DNA of 64,000 nt from Sweltsa coloradensis (GCA_024449915.1 JAMZAV010001734.1:1-64000), one strand, 5' to 3'; numbered from the stretch's first letter, positions 44,170 through 55,899 are shown. A program made the numbers and translations. Notes: generated from the sequence alone by a model not told the origin.

Positions 44170-45660
44170 GCTTCAAATAGTGATTATACACAATGTTTAT
44201 GGCGAGCCGGTAGGTTAGGGGGAATATGCATGTTCTCGCACATCAACCATTAGTTGAGGTTGGTGAAAGATTAGAACAATAACTGTAAACTTCACCCCCT
44301 GATTGGATGCTCCCGCACCCATGCATGCATGTATAGTAAAATGTTTGAAAATTTATTTTCAGGAATATAATCTTATGTATTTGAATCAAAATTATAAGAT
44401 AATATAGAAGATTGCCCTTGCCTGCCGACAGTCGACACTCTGTATAGGTATAAAGAAAAAGTAAAGAATTAAATTTATTATTTGAATATGTATTAAATAT
44501 ATATAATAATATAAGATAATATATAAGCTATTTAATATGAATATACCCTGCTGTTTTCTAGTAATTGTTGCGAGTGTTATGTAAGCTGTAATTGTTTGAT
44601 TAATAGAATTGAATTTTCGAAATATTGTGCTTCCGGTAATAAGTAATAATATAAAAACATCGGTGAATATTCTTCAACATATATTTTCTAATTAAATAAT
44701 ATTTTTCGCTCTGATTTATTTTCATTTGCATTCCTAATAACTGATTAAAAATATTTCTGTGTTCGACATAAGTTAAATCAAATTTCCACAAGAAACGTTT
44801 GACGTATGATAACTTTTTATTTATTTGAGAAAGTTTGTTTAAAAAAAACATTCACTAAGGCTAAAATTCCCTTTCAAACTAAAACACAAAGCCCAATTTC
44901 CCTTTAACCAAACTACATAACAGAGAGTACCTATGCGACCAAGGGCAATGAATACGTCCCAGTGGATTTTGTTGTATTGTAAATCAGAATGTGAAATAGG
45001 CAGAGAGGTTGCTGGCTGCCCCCCCCCCCCCCAATCCCACCCTTCATTCACCCAACTCCCACCGGCGCAGCGGTCAACAGAGTGCATCCCAGCTCTCCTG
45101 CTTATACATTCCCGGAACGAATGAATTCCAAGGGTAAATCTATTCATAGAACGGGAAGACTGAATGAATGTAGATGGCGCTTTTCAAACGGAAGTACGTT
45201 GGCTCAGAAGGCTAAGTGGTCAGTCATATTCAAATCGTGTTCAAAAAACTTTGTTAACATACTACTTTATGAAATCACTTGAGGTTTGTTTGCTAGGCCA
45301 ATTTCAATGATTACATAGATCGTATCGTTGTAAGAATCAACACTCAAAAGACAAATCCAAACTCAAATAGACGGATTTGTTGAGATCTGTTAAATTTCGA
45401 ACAGTAATTTAAAAGGATTTCAACCGCGCATTTATTTTCCTTTCTTATCCCATTCGGACCAGCAAGCGATTCTCTATAAAATAAAACCACATTAAAATTT
45501 ACCCCACGTTAGGTTAACGCGCGAAACTGTGAGGTGCGTTAACCGTCTCGACCGGTGTAGCAGACCGGCGCCAGTTATATATTAGTTTGGTCATATTCTC
45601 GAGAAGGCTGTGTGATTGCGATCACTCGGCCAATGAAAACGCTGGAATGAAGAAGAATAA
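44170..45660. other. Unassigned DNA
   Basis: Contains a C-run at 45019-45033. The 102-codon minus frame at 44839-45147 has no recognisable domain. No gene called. Confidence 0.4.
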
Positions 45661-45662
45661 TT

Positions 45663-45974
45663 TACCAGAGTCGATAGGTCGATAAAGTCAATATGTATCG
45701 ACTCGAATATTTATCGACTCTGTCTTGACGGAATTGAGGTTATGTTATTACTATATTTGTATATTTAATAAATGCAGTATAGAGGTTACTTTATTACACT
45801 AATAACCCCAAAAATGATTTCTTAAATAGCTATCACTACAAAATAGATTATTCAATGCTTCAAAAATTTGAAGTGGAGGTGAACATCGAAAAAATATCCT
45901 CCATCTTTTTTAACGTAGGGCCAGAGTCGATAAAGAAGTTTCCCAACGGGGAAAATTCTTTATCGACTCTGGTA
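45663..45974. mobile_element. TA-flanked MITE with hairpin ends
   Basis: Element 45665-45972 starts CCAGAGTCGATA and ends TATCGACTCTGG, with TA on both sides, as in Tc1/mariner-type insertions. Each end is itself a hairpin. The right one has perfect 17-bp arms (CCAGAGTCGATAAAGAA and its inverse, 45921-45972). The left one (45666-45722) pairs CAGAGTCGATA with TATCGACTCTG. The middle is AT-rich and non-coding. Confidence 0.8.
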
Positions 45975-47380
45975 GGGCTAAAGGTAGCGGTTTGGATCGC
46001 GTTAAATGTGACGTCATATTTAACGTCCGCTGGCGATAAAATTTAACCACAAACTCGCAATGGTATCGCAAAGTGACATTCTTACTCTTTTATTTCATGG
46101 TAATAATTCGATACATATACGTAGATTGTCCAAGTTAATAACAGCTTAAATTTTAACATGTTAATAATGTAGGCCCACACTAACTAAATTCAATTGCATT
46201 TTCCTTGAATTCACCACCCGTAAATGCACGTACGAATAAGGCACAATTACATTCCACGAATGATCAAGTAACAATTTCGTTGTCTGAAACTTGTTTTAAC
46301 GGAATAATCCGATTTTATTCACTTAATTCTTATTCCCTTGAAATTAGGCCAATCCTTTGTAAATGAACATAAATTATTTTCCCTCTCCTTGGTGGAACAA
46401 ATAACAATCACCGAACTCGGAACACATTATTTTTACACTACAGTGTTGCTAATCCAATTTTTGCCCAGTTTTCAATCCGGTCCTAGCCCGATACACACCC
46501 TTGCTCTATTTTAACCCCTCTGGAATTAGCTTTCGTAAATTAGCCTCGAAGTTAAATTCAAAATCTAATTTGAACTTGTTTGCAAGCGAAACTTTCAATT
46601 CAATTTCATAGGCAGACGATAAATTAACCAATTTCTTGATTAAGTAGAGCCAACTTTTGCAATTTAACACCGTCAAGTGTTCTCGTATTAAATTGCAATT
46701 TTAGCATTTTGTTTTTCATAAGCTAGCGTTGAATTGACTCGTTTATTCCAACATGTATTCGACTGTTAGTAATCGAAGGTCGATACCTAATATTTTATTA
46801 GCCTCTCCAGGCTAATAAAAGAAAGAAGCAGGATTAATAAACCGAAACCAAACGAGTCCTCTAGATCAATTATTGAAAGAATATCATTAAATTCTTTCAT
46901 TTTCATTTGAAAATTTTCATTAATTTCGGAAAAAATCTAATATCAAACAGGAATGATGGTAAAAAATTAAATATTCGACCGTTCAAATGTTTAACCATCT
47001 ACAATTATAAAAAAAGTCAAAGGCACAGTAATTATCTATCTATATCAAACATCCAGCAAAATATATTGTTTAATAAAGTAAGGTTTTCAGATAGAAGACA
47101 CTTTAATAACGCTATTGATTTTTTTAATGTAATAATTTTAATGTAAGAGGGTTTTAATGATATAAATGTCAATCATTTTCGTTTGTAATATTTCATTTCA
47201 TTTGAACTGGAGCTAATTTCAAAAAGGGAATTCATATAAAATGTTAATATTCGATTATGCAAATATTTAAACGTGTAAAGAATATAATGTCAACGATAAT
47301 CTTATGATTTTTTCCCCATGGAAACAGACGAATATGTTGTGCAGAAAAATGAAGTAATGAAAGAGTAGTATAATAATATG
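45975..47380. other. Unassigned AT-rich DNA
   Basis: No shared repeats or recognisable coding sequence. Confidence 0.4.
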
Positions 47381-47410
47381 ATTGAATGATAGCAATTATC
47401 ATAAAAGTAT

Positions 47411-47483
47411 GCCCCGACTGGGAATCGAACCCAGAATTTCTGGCTTAACGCGCCATAGCTCTAACCAATTGAGCTATCGAGAC
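47411..47483 (-). tRNA. tRNA-like gene or pseudogene, anticodon GTT (Asn-like)
   Basis: The 73-nt minus-strand sequence folds as a full cloverleaf. The acceptor GTCTCGA pairs with TCGGGGC using two G-T pairs, the D-stem is GCTC/GAGC, and the anticodon stem TGGC/GCCA encloses loop GCGTTAA. The T-stem is CTGGG/CCCAG with loop TTCGATT. A-box (TAGCTCAATTGG) and B-box (GGTTCGATTCC) are intact. Loop position 33 is C instead of the near-universal T, and the bottom anticodon pair is A-G. It may therefore be a pseudogene or an orphan SINE head. GTT would mean asparagine. Confidence 0.55.
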
Positions 47484-47499
47484 ACAAGAAAAATCTTAA

Positions 47500-47571
47500 T
47501 TAAATTGCTATTTGTTGTGACTGTTCGATTTATATCATTGATGTCAACAGTCACAACAAATAGCAATTTAA
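47500..47571. repeat. Perfect inverted repeat, 26-bp arms
   Basis: Arm 47500-47525 (TTAAATTGCTATTTGTTG...) is the exact reverse complement of 47546-47571, with a 20-nt loop. It sits between the tRNA-like cloverleaf and a SINE-1 3' end. Perfect identity implies recent origin or selection. Confidence 0.9.
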
Positions 47572-47591
47572 TCGATATTTCCTTTTTAAAA

Positions 47592-47715
47592 TACTGTTAT
47601 CAAGTTGTATATTGTTCGCTCGTCGATGGCGTTGGCGCTTTAAATTTCGGTCCCCCCTTGAAAACCATTAATATAACTGAGTGGTTAGAATCTAAATACG
47701 AATTTATTTATTTAC
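47592..47715 (+). mobile_element. SINE-1 3' end
   Basis: GTTCGCTCGTCGATGGCGTT, GGTCCCCCCTTGAAAACC, TAACTGAGTGGTTAGAATC and an ATTTATTTATTT tail. 5'-truncated; the upstream tRNA-like unit belongs to a different head type. Confidence 0.8.
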
Positions 47716-48065
47716 TTGCATCACGATTAAACCCAAGTGTAATAGATGTGACAATAAGCCTAGTTCCATAGAGCGCAAAGTTTGTCAAATATTTGTCCGA
47801 ACTTGTACAAAGGCGGATTTACAGACCGCAAACTCGCAATACACCCGGCCCTACCCAAAACTACGAAACATTTCTAGTTATAGCGAGTTCAAACACAGAA
47901 GTCTAAACTTGCTCGGAAAATAATCATCTCATGCAAACACAATCATGTAGGGATACTACGAGTATATTCGTTCACCGGTTTGAAACGTGGGTTCGTGGTT
48001 GCCTGCAGACGTAAACAAGCAAATATTCATCAGTTCGTGTCCATCACAGCGTACTGTTTACTATG

Positions 48066-49099
48066 ACTACTTGTGTGGCTCGTTGGTCTTGTGGTTAGCG
48101 TCTCTGCTTCTAACGCAGATGGCCCAGGGTTCGATTCCCGCAAAAGTCAAAAGTTAATAACTTCTGATAAGGACTTAAAGGTGTATTCACCCATAAACTC
48201 AAAAAATATATTTCGTTTAGGCTAACTATTTATGAATTTAGAAATTAACAGAAAAATTATTGGGTCCACCATGTCCAATTTGTTTTGTCAAACTTCGTAA
48301 TTTTAGAGCTAGGTCCCATCAGCAAGTACTCTCGCATAAGAAATAACATGGGGGCGATCTTTATGCCCCGTGACCTTGGAGGATTTTGATCCAAAGAATA
48401 TTAAACATCATTGACGTACTCTACAGCTTTTCTTTAAATCCACTATATTTTGTTTTGTTATATTTGGACAAGTGGTTCGGTCAACATATGCATATTACCA
48501 AGAAGGGGTGTGATTTTGGAATGCATATATTTGCGTTTTTGATTGTATATATGTGCACAGTTTAAGACACGATGTTATAAAGGGCCATTTTAGATTGATG
48601 CGATGCTCTAGTATCTATGTGGAACAAAAAAGAGGCAGGTTTCGCAAATTTCTGGATAAAAAAATATGAAAAATTCGTGTCAAATCACAGTTACAAGATA
48701 TAATATTCAGACGGTCATTTTTTGCTATGCAATAGATTATCTGGTAAAAAAAATCATTTTCGGTGGTAATATCCCCTTTACGTCAGTATCATCACCATCA
48801 GTTCTTGGCTATAAGAGTTAGTAAACGGTGACTTTGGAGCCGTCCTAGCAACAAGGCACATAATCAATTCTAAGGTAGTTCCGAATAAGCCTTGTTGATT
48901 CTCACTGTCCGCGGGTGGAATCTTGTCCAGCTTGATTGTTCCGTGTTTGCTACTTAAATATGCCGGTCTCTAGTTGGTCGTTGTTCGCTCGTCGATGGTG
49001 TCAGCGCCTACAGGGTTGGCTTTAAATTACTGTCCCCCACTGAAAATCAGTTATGTGACTGAGTGGGTAGACTCTAAATATGAATGTATTTATTTAAGC
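48066..49099 (+). mobile_element. SINE-1 copy interrupted by TIR element B
   Basis: The tRNA-like head at 48074-48150 has an A-box side GGTCTTGTGGTTAGCG, an anticodon-arm CTCTGCTTCTAACGCAGAT and a B-box GGGTTCGATTCCC. A CTTCTGATAAGGACTTAA stretch follows. The body resumes at about 48785 with CAGTTCTTGGCTATAAGAG, CGGTGACTTTGGAGCCGTCC and the usual 3' core, ending in an ATTTATTTAAG tail. Removing 48178-48784 restores a normal SINE-1 of about 430 bp. Confidence 0.85.
48178..48784 (+). mobile_element. TIR element B, copy 2 (nested in SINE-1)
   Basis: Starts AAAGGTGTATTCACCC and ends GGTAATATCCCCTTTA, an inverted pair. The internal order is the same as at 6857-7493. The nested position fixes both ends of the family. 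The flanking bases allow a TA or TTA target duplication, which is not resolved. Confidence 0.85.
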
Positions 49100-49149
49100 T
49101 TCGTCCGAATCGTATTCCCCCATCAAGTTGCACTAACACGGATTGATAT

Positions 49150-49200
49150 TACTAGGAAAACGTCAAAATCGTTGCTAGACGAGGGATAGAGCCACTTGTT
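49150..49200 (-). repeat. 3' terminus of a HEL3-type Helentron-like element
   Basis: ACTAGGAAAACGTCAAAATC then GTTGCTAGACGAGGGATAG corresponds to the terminus at 60183-60235 (ACTAGGGAAACGCCAAAGTC). Only about 50 bp remain. Confidence 0.6.
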
Positions 49201-49430
49201 TTACGTAGCATTGAACTTGATGAAATTTAATGTTCAAAATGTATACGATAAGAACTTCAAATTACCCTCAATTAAACATGACCATATACATGTACGCTGT
49301 AATGATGGTATTGTAGATTTATTCTATAATTATAGATATAAATGAAAAAGTGCCTCCACGATGGGCCATGGCTGTCTAGGCCAATGCTCTTATCAACTGA
49401 GCTATGAAGAAAAGCGATTTTTAATTAATT

Positions 49431-49866
49431 AAATTCATTCATTCATTCATTCATACTTAGAGTCTACCCACTCAGTCATATAACTGCTTTTCAGTGGGGG
49501 ACAGTAAACCAAAGCGACCAAGCCAACCCTGCAGGCCCCGACGCGATCGACGAGTGAGCGATAACCAACCAAAGATCGATATTTTTTAATAGGAAATAGA
49601 GCAATCAGTGGTATGGACAGTGCGAACACCCGCGGATCAACGCCAGAATCAACAAGGCCGATTCAGAACAACTTTAAATTTATTATGTGCCTCGTTCCTA
49701 GGTCGGCTATTAAGTCACCGTTTACAAATTCCTAAGGCAAAAACTGATGGACTTAAGTCCAAACCAGAACTTTTTGAAAAACTTCTGCCTAGAGCGGGAA
49801 TCAAACCCGGACCTACTGTGTTGGAAGCAGAGACGCTACCACAAGACCAACGAGCCACACAACTGT
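49431..49866 (-). mobile_element. SINE-1, full-length reverse copy
   Basis: The tail (ATTC)n lies at 49431-49455, then ACTCAGTCATATAACTG, CAGTGGGGGACAGTAAACC, GACGAGTGAGCGATAACC, TCCGAATC-type middle and GGAATCAAACCCGGACC (B-box inverse). The head CAAGACCAACGAGCCACAC ends at about 49863. Length about 430 bp. It ends in ATTC rather than TTTA units, so tail sequence varies between copies. Confidence 0.9.
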
Positions 49867-49869
49867 CTA

Positions 49870-50590
49870 TTTGTTTTTAACACTTTTTTAATAACGTGTG
49901 AAGAGCAGATTGGTCGAAATCTTCGTCATGTATTGACAAGGAATGCCGCGGAACCCTCAATTCTACGCCATACACCCGTCATGCGGTTGCCAAAAAATCG
50001 ACAGATATTTTAAATCGACCTTTGAAAAGCCACTTTTTCCAACCCGTGAATAAAAGATGAAAATCCCCTCGCCTCCACGTCACTTCCGGGATGGTATTTG
50101 TTGGGATTGCGCGGGGCAAAGGCGTCGAGGGGGCGGTGGATTTCTTGGCGCAAAGGAATCTTGAATAAACATTTAGGTCTCGTTCGAGTTTCCCGACTTC
50201 GGAGGAAACTTTTAAGTGAGACAGTTCAAACGTTTCTATATGAATGGGGTGGCGAACTTTTCGAGTACGTACTAACTTAACACTGAAGTAATACGGAGTA
50301 TGAAATTTTGTGTGAGTTTCTGGATGAACTTACTAACTTTATTATAAAATATTAACCCTGTAACATCTCTATATTGTGGATATAAAATGTTGAATTTTAA
50401 AGGAAATGTCTGTTGCACGTTTCAAAATCAACTTCCACGAAAAGCCAGAGCGTAAACAACAAATTAGTAATCAACCAATAGAATTACATGTTAGCATATA
50501 ATGATTATTGTGTCAGCTACGCATTAATATCAATATTGATACAACATAATACCATTCATTACAAAACGGTTACCATGTGTAAATGTATTT
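49870..50590. other. Unassigned DNA
   Basis: A somewhat GC-richer patch at 49960-50180, without a domain-bearing frame. No gene called. Confidence 0.4.
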
Positions 50591-50594
50591 ATTT

Positions 50595-51150
50595 AAAGCT
50601 AATTCTATGGCACTCTTACCGATATTTTGAAAGTCAAAGGAAATTAGGTAAAAGTCAACTTGGATTTCAAAAAAATGGACTGGACAATAGCTTTTGTCCA
50701 TTATATGCAAATTTTAGGTTAAAAAATTAAAGTTCTAGATGCAATACTTAATTTTGAGATATGATTTGTTTTAATTATTAAAACTCACCTTTGTCTCCGC
50801 TCCGAGGATAAGGGAAAATAATATTCTGAAATAATATTCGATGTGCGATTTTTTACCGGTGGGCGAAACAAATCGTACTTAAAACGTTATTTCAGATAAT
50901 TATTTTTCCTTGTACTTGTAGCGGAGACGAGGTGTGTTTAAACAATAAAACAAAAATCATAGTTCAAAATTAAGTATTGCACCTAGAACTTTCATTTTTT
51001 TATTACCCCCAAATTTGCATATAATGGCAATTGTCCAGTGAAAACAACTTTTTTTCTCTTTTATTATTCAAGTACCTCTCTCATTTAACCAACTTTCCGC
51101 CATTTTCCTTTTCCTTTCCAAATTTCGATAAGAGTATTCTGGAAAAGCCT
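50595..51150. mobile_element. Foldback element
   Basis: The left arm (about 50600-50855) and right arm (about 50880-51145) are inverted copies. Shared blocks are ACTGGACAAT, CATTATATGCAAATTT, AAAGTTCTAG, GCAATACTTAATTTTGA and GTCTCCGCT. Arm identity falls toward the outside (ACTCTTACCGATATTTTG against ACTCTTATCGAAATTTGG). No TIR boundary or target duplication could be fixed. Confidence 0.7.
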
Positions 51151-51159
51151 TAGATTGGG

Positions 51160-51658
51160 GAATGGTGGAGGTGCCGGTCCAGACAGTTTTTAGTTTACAT
51201 TTTATCCGAATGCCATTCAATGAAACTCTAGACAATTGGGAGAGTCTTCAAACAGTTTATACTCTCAGTATTTCCTCTTTCTTCGAAAGGATTTTGTTAA
51301 TGGTGGATTTGCGTACAATATTAAATCAATAATTACGTGGGCATGATAGAGAATGTATTCTCATTTAAACGTGCATTGTTTACAGAATCAACACAAGCGG
51401 TTGATTATAATATGGTTTATGGACATAATATTTTATAAACAAAACATAGCCTTGAGGGACACAGCGTTAGTATTTGTTTTCTGAAAGTACGTATTATGTA
51501 CCCGTTATCACCAAAATGTAACAATAAAAGCTACCGTCATTGTTCGTAAACAAAGAGAGATTGTTTGTTTATTTGTAGCGTAAAGTACGGTTTATTGTTT
51601 AATACTTATTAATAATGGTGGGTTTTATTTGAATCATGAGTTAATTTTCTGAAATTAA
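51160..51658. other. Unassigned DNA with an E-tip at 51164
   Basis: AATGGTGGAGGTGCCGGTCC at 51161-51180 is the E 5' tip without a body. Otherwise nothing recognised. Confidence 0.4.
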
Positions 51659-51659
51659 A

Positions 51660-51785
51660 ATATCGGAGGTCATGTTCGGATTTTATCTCACGATTCGTGA
51701 GACGTGACAGACGCATAAAAACCGACAGAAAAAAATCATTGGGCTCCCATAAATTAATCTACAATTCTTTCCCATTCCGATACAT
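51660..51785 (+). repeat. Dispersed repeat E, copy 7 (partial)
   Basis: ATCGGAGGTCATGTTCGGAT, TCGTGAGACGTGACAGACGC, ACCGACAGAAAAAAATCATT and a GGGCTCCCATAAATTAA end. Confidence 0.75.
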
Positions 51786-51789
51786 TTGA

Positions 51790-52752
51790 AAACATTCTGT
51801 CGTGATAAATGTTATTTACGTGGTCATTAATTCATGGTTATCGATGTAAATAGCCGAAACGATGAGAACACAGAAACAGTCCCATGATAGCGGGTATTAG
51901 CAAGTCAAAGCAAACAAACGTCACGGGGATAAAATAAAAGTACACTCGTCCGTAGAACTTTGGCGAGGGAAGAATACATTTTTAAATAATTTCGTATGGA
52001 AATTTTATGTAAATTGTTGTGAATTGCTCAGCTGAAATAATAATGCTAACAGATTTAGAAAAGTCCAGTTCTAGCGAGCACGTATAAAACTTGACTATGG
52101 GTGCGACAAGATATAATAAATGCAATTACACTTGGTCGGTGTTAAAATATAGAAAGGTAATTAAAAGGAAAGTTTTAGAAGGTGTATGAATACAACGGAA
52201 TAGTGTGTAAAAACGAAACTATAACATTTTCATTTTAACTGATAGAAATATTTTATTTAGATAGTCGTTAGACTTGAATATGTGATATCTTTAGTTAAAA
52301 CCTTAAATCACAATCAATGGAATTTCCTTAAACTCAACTTTAACTCTATCACCTATTCAAGTATTACGACCAGGATTTCTGTCTGAATTAGCGCGTCAAG
52401 TTTTCTTGAACAAAATATAATGCCAGAAAGTTCCTTTCACAAATATATCTGCTCATTCATGCTGTTATAAACTTTGGGATGCAATTCGTAAATTTGCTTG
52501 AACAGCTGTATAGTCAGTATTAATAAATCACAAAAGTCGAGTAAATAACGACGATTTTACAAGTAATTGATTTATTGAGAAATGTGAGTGCTGGAGGGTC
52601 TGCAGTATAATAAAAAAAACGACAACTTGCCGATAAACAGCGAAAGCGTTTGTAAATAACAAAACTCGTACATAGAACAATAGCGTAACTTTTTTAAATG
52701 TCACTGAAGCAAACGATGCCACAGAGTCTGTTTAGTAAGTTGACAATGTCGA
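51790..52752. other. Unassigned AT-rich DNA
   Basis: No repeat or coding signal recognised. Confidence 0.4.
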
Positions 52753-52755
52753 TAG

Positions 52756-53391
52756 ACTAGGAAAACGCTTAAGTCCCGCCGCGTTGTTGGATGAGCGTAA
52801 TTGGTGCATTGACCTGCTATGTGTTATGCAGATTTTCTGTTGTTTTGTGAAAAAATTATTACTTAGTCGATTTTTTAAAAATAAAATAAAATAAAATAAA
52901 AAATTAACTTTATTTTTTTATTTTTTCTTAATCGTAATTTTAAAAAAGAAAAAAATCGTAAAATTGCTATTTTCATAAGAAATAATTATTCGATTGCGCT
53001 CAAATTTTACACGAAAATAATAATTCATAAAATTAAGGTTCTGTAAAAAAATCATTACAATAGGATAAAGTTATAAGTTGTGTTGTGTTGTGTTATAAGT
53101 CAAAGAATTGTTTAAAAAAAGAAAAACAACGTAAAATTTCGATTTTCATGAGAAATAATTTTTCGATTGTGCTCAAATTTCACACGAATATCTTAATTCA
53201 TAAAACTAAGGTTCTGTAAAAAAAATCATTTAAATCAGATTCAGCATGTAGATGTTATAAGTCGAAGAAATTTTAGCCGGAATCGTGTGGACAAACAGAC
53301 AAAAATACAGAAAAAAAAAAAAACATTCCGGATTTTTTTTCTCCAGTGTAGTGAAATGGAATCTTCGCTTCGCTCGCTACGCTCATCCAAT
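52756..53391 (-). mobile_element. Helentron-like element HEL1, copy f
   Basis: Minus strand: start ATTGGATGAGCGTAGCGAGC at 53391; end GGCGGGACTTAAGCG, TTTTCCTAGT at 52756. Its internal units are of the same type as in copies c, d and g, with an AAATAAAATAAAATA patch. It lies only 26 bp from the next copy in the same orientation. Confidence 0.85.
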
Positions 53392-53417
53392 AAGTTTAAG
53401 CATGATTTAGTTTATTT

Positions 53418-54180
53418 ACTAGGAAAACGCTTAAGTCCGCCTCGTTGTTGGATGAGCGTAATTGGTGCATTGAGCTGCCATGTGTTATGCGAATTTTCGG
53501 TTGTTCTGTGGAAAAATCATTACTAAGTTGATTTTTTTTAAATTAAATTAAATTAAATTAAAAATTAACTTTAATTTTTTAGTTTATTAATCGTAATTGT
53601 TAAAAAAAAATCGTAAAATTGCGATTTTTATAAGAAATAATTTCTCGATTGCGCTCAAATTTAACACTAATATATAAATTTATAAAATTAAGGTTCTGCG
53701 AAAAAATCATTACAATCGGATAAAGCATGTAGGTGTAATAAGTCAAAGAATTGTTTAAAAAAAGAAAAAACCCGTAAAATTTCGATTTTTATGATAAATA
53801 TTTTTTCAATTGTGCTCAAATTTCAAAAGAATATATCAATTCATAAAAAAAGGTTCTGTGCAAAAATCAATAAAATCGGATAAAGCATGTAGGTAGGTGT
53901 TATAAGTCAAATTTTTTTTTAAAAGTCGAAAAAATCGTAAATTGCGATTTTCATGAGAAATAATTTTCCGATTGCGCTCAAAAACGTGGCAGTTCTAAGT
54001 TCAGAGATTTCGAAGGCCTCCATAAAATTTCATCTCAATCGGAGTATCGGTTTAGCCGGAATCGTGCGGACAAACAGACAAAAATACAAAAAGAAAAAAA
54101 AAGAAAAAAAAAACATTCCGGATTTTTTTCTCCAGTGTAGTAGAATGGAATCTTCGCTTCGCTCGCTACGCTCATCCAAC
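53418..54180 (-). mobile_element. Helentron-like element HEL1, copy g
   Basis: Minus strand: start GTTGGATGAGCGTAGCGAGC at 54180; end CGGACTTAAGCGTTTTCCTAGT-type at 53418, with a subterminal TACGCTCATCCAACAACGAG. Copies f and g stand in tandem. The separate 26-bp linker suggests two insertions or a tandem replication product. Confidence 0.85.
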
Positions 54181-55318
54181 AAAGTTGTCACTAACAATCG
54201 ACAATTGTAATTTTGAGTTAGTTTATAGACTTTTAGGATGCCACAGTTTGTTTCTTTGCGCAAAATATTATAAATGTAATATCAAAAGACCATCCGAATA
54301 AGAAAAGAACATACAGCTGGTTGTTTGTTTGGTTGTGTATTTATTAAGTCCCAGAGAAACATGGATTTAATAGAGAGTAATGCACAATTGCGATAAACAA
54401 TTGATGGGATAGTATACTGGAATACAGGACATCCTATCAATGAAGTATTGTAATATAAGATGTTAAAATTCAACAGTTCAAATCAAACAAAATTTTAATT
54501 TTAAAATCTAAAGAGTGCCTCAGCGACTTCTCTTAATTCTGTTAGAACACATAAAACATTACCGAATATTACAGCATTTACATTGGGAATCATACGCTAA
54601 AGACACTTGCAACTAAGCGACGTCTTTAAACAAGATTTTTAGGGGACGTCTGTGGTTTACGGTTAACCCACGACCAGAACATGAGGTTTATTGACCGGCG
54701 CTAATTCCAATCTCCTAACTACTTGTTTAATGGAGCTCAAAGTTCTTTATTTATCGTAGTGACTTGACGGAGACGCGGCAATGGTGATTAAGGAAGAATT
54801 GGGGGGGGGGGGGGGGGGGGACGAGTCCTGCACTTGAAGTCTCAATAACATGATGAGATGACAGATAAATAAAAAAAAAACGGCAGTTCGGTGGGGGATT
54901 TAAAGGTTTAAACGTTAATTTATAAAATAAACGTTAGAACACCCGTATATTGAGTAATCTTTTACCGACACTCACTCGGCGAATCTAGGATTTGTTCAAA
55001 AAGGCACCTTTAAAGTCACACTAAGTTAGCACTCAGCGGATGGCCAGGGAGTGAACTAGAAAAACTGGCCATAATTGATTTCTACACTAGAAATAAGCCT
55101 GCGCTAAGGTTATGCAGTGTTTGGTGAATCCATTAATGTATACAAACCTTGTTCTCATATCAACAAAGGAAGGTTAATTCGCTGTACCTCATATGTAATA
55201 ACCTAAGATTATATTAAAATTATAAAGCGTCTTTAAATAATTACTACTTAGAAAAAATGTCAGAGAAGATTGGAATTCCATTTATGTTTAATTAATTATT
55301 TAATACAATTCAGATATT
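54181..55318. other. Unassigned DNA
   Basis: Poly-G at 54800-54820. No gene or repeat family recognised. Confidence 0.4.
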
Positions 55319-55319
55319 A

Positions 55320-55410
55320 AAAACAGTCCATCTCTGAATTGTATTAAATATTAACAATTCCACTTACGGGAGTGTTTCCCGTCAATTCAAATCGAGAAAT
55401 GTTTAATTTA
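55320..55410 (+). mobile_element. SINE-2 tail fragment
   Basis: ACAGTCCATCTCTGAATTGT, then CAATTCCACTTACGGGAGTG, TTTCCCGTCAATTCAAATCG and AGAAATG. The head is absent. Confidence 0.65.
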
Positions 55411-55779
55411 ATTGAATCCATGGTTATTATTTCATTAAAACGGAAAATATACATTTCTTTTTAGAACACAATTAAGAATTAATAACTTCTTTCTAGGCAT
55501 CATTTCGAGATTTTAATTTAAAATTGAGTTTGAAGAATGTAGATGCTGAATGAAAACAATCTTCACATTGCTTTAGTTTACCGTGATAAAGTCTCAAACC
55601 CAGGTGAAAGAAACATTTTATTTTTATTTTTTCTAGTAGTATGATTGATATATTTAGCTCTCGCTAGTTAGTAACATGTTACAAAAACAAACACAATATA
55701 AAAATACAAAACATATACCTTGACATGTGTCTAAAACAGAGTTATACTCAATACACAATTCAGAAGTTAAATAGTTACC

Positions 55780-55895
55780 GTCTCGGTGGTCTAGTTGGCT
55801 AAGACGCCTACCTGGAATGTGGGAGACTCGGGTTTGAAATCGGGATGGTTTTTTTTACTTCTATTTTTCCAACTAACCAAATCGAGAAATCATAA
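55780..55895 (+). mobile_element. SINE-2 copy with tRNA-like head
   Basis: Head CGTCTCGGTGGTCTAGTTGG, CTAAGACGCCTACCTGG and B-box CGGGTTTGAAATCGG, then a T-run and CCAACTAACCAAATCGAGA as tail. The middle is short compared with 37150-37400. Confidence 0.75.
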
Positions 55896-55899
55896 AACT

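Noticed and set aside
44839..45147. 102-codon minus frame
   Set aside because: Includes the C-run translated as a glycine string. No family resemblance.
48074..48150. Functional Arg tRNA
   Set aside because: The tRNA-like sequence continues into a SINE-1 body and its acceptor stem does not pair, so it is a SINE head.
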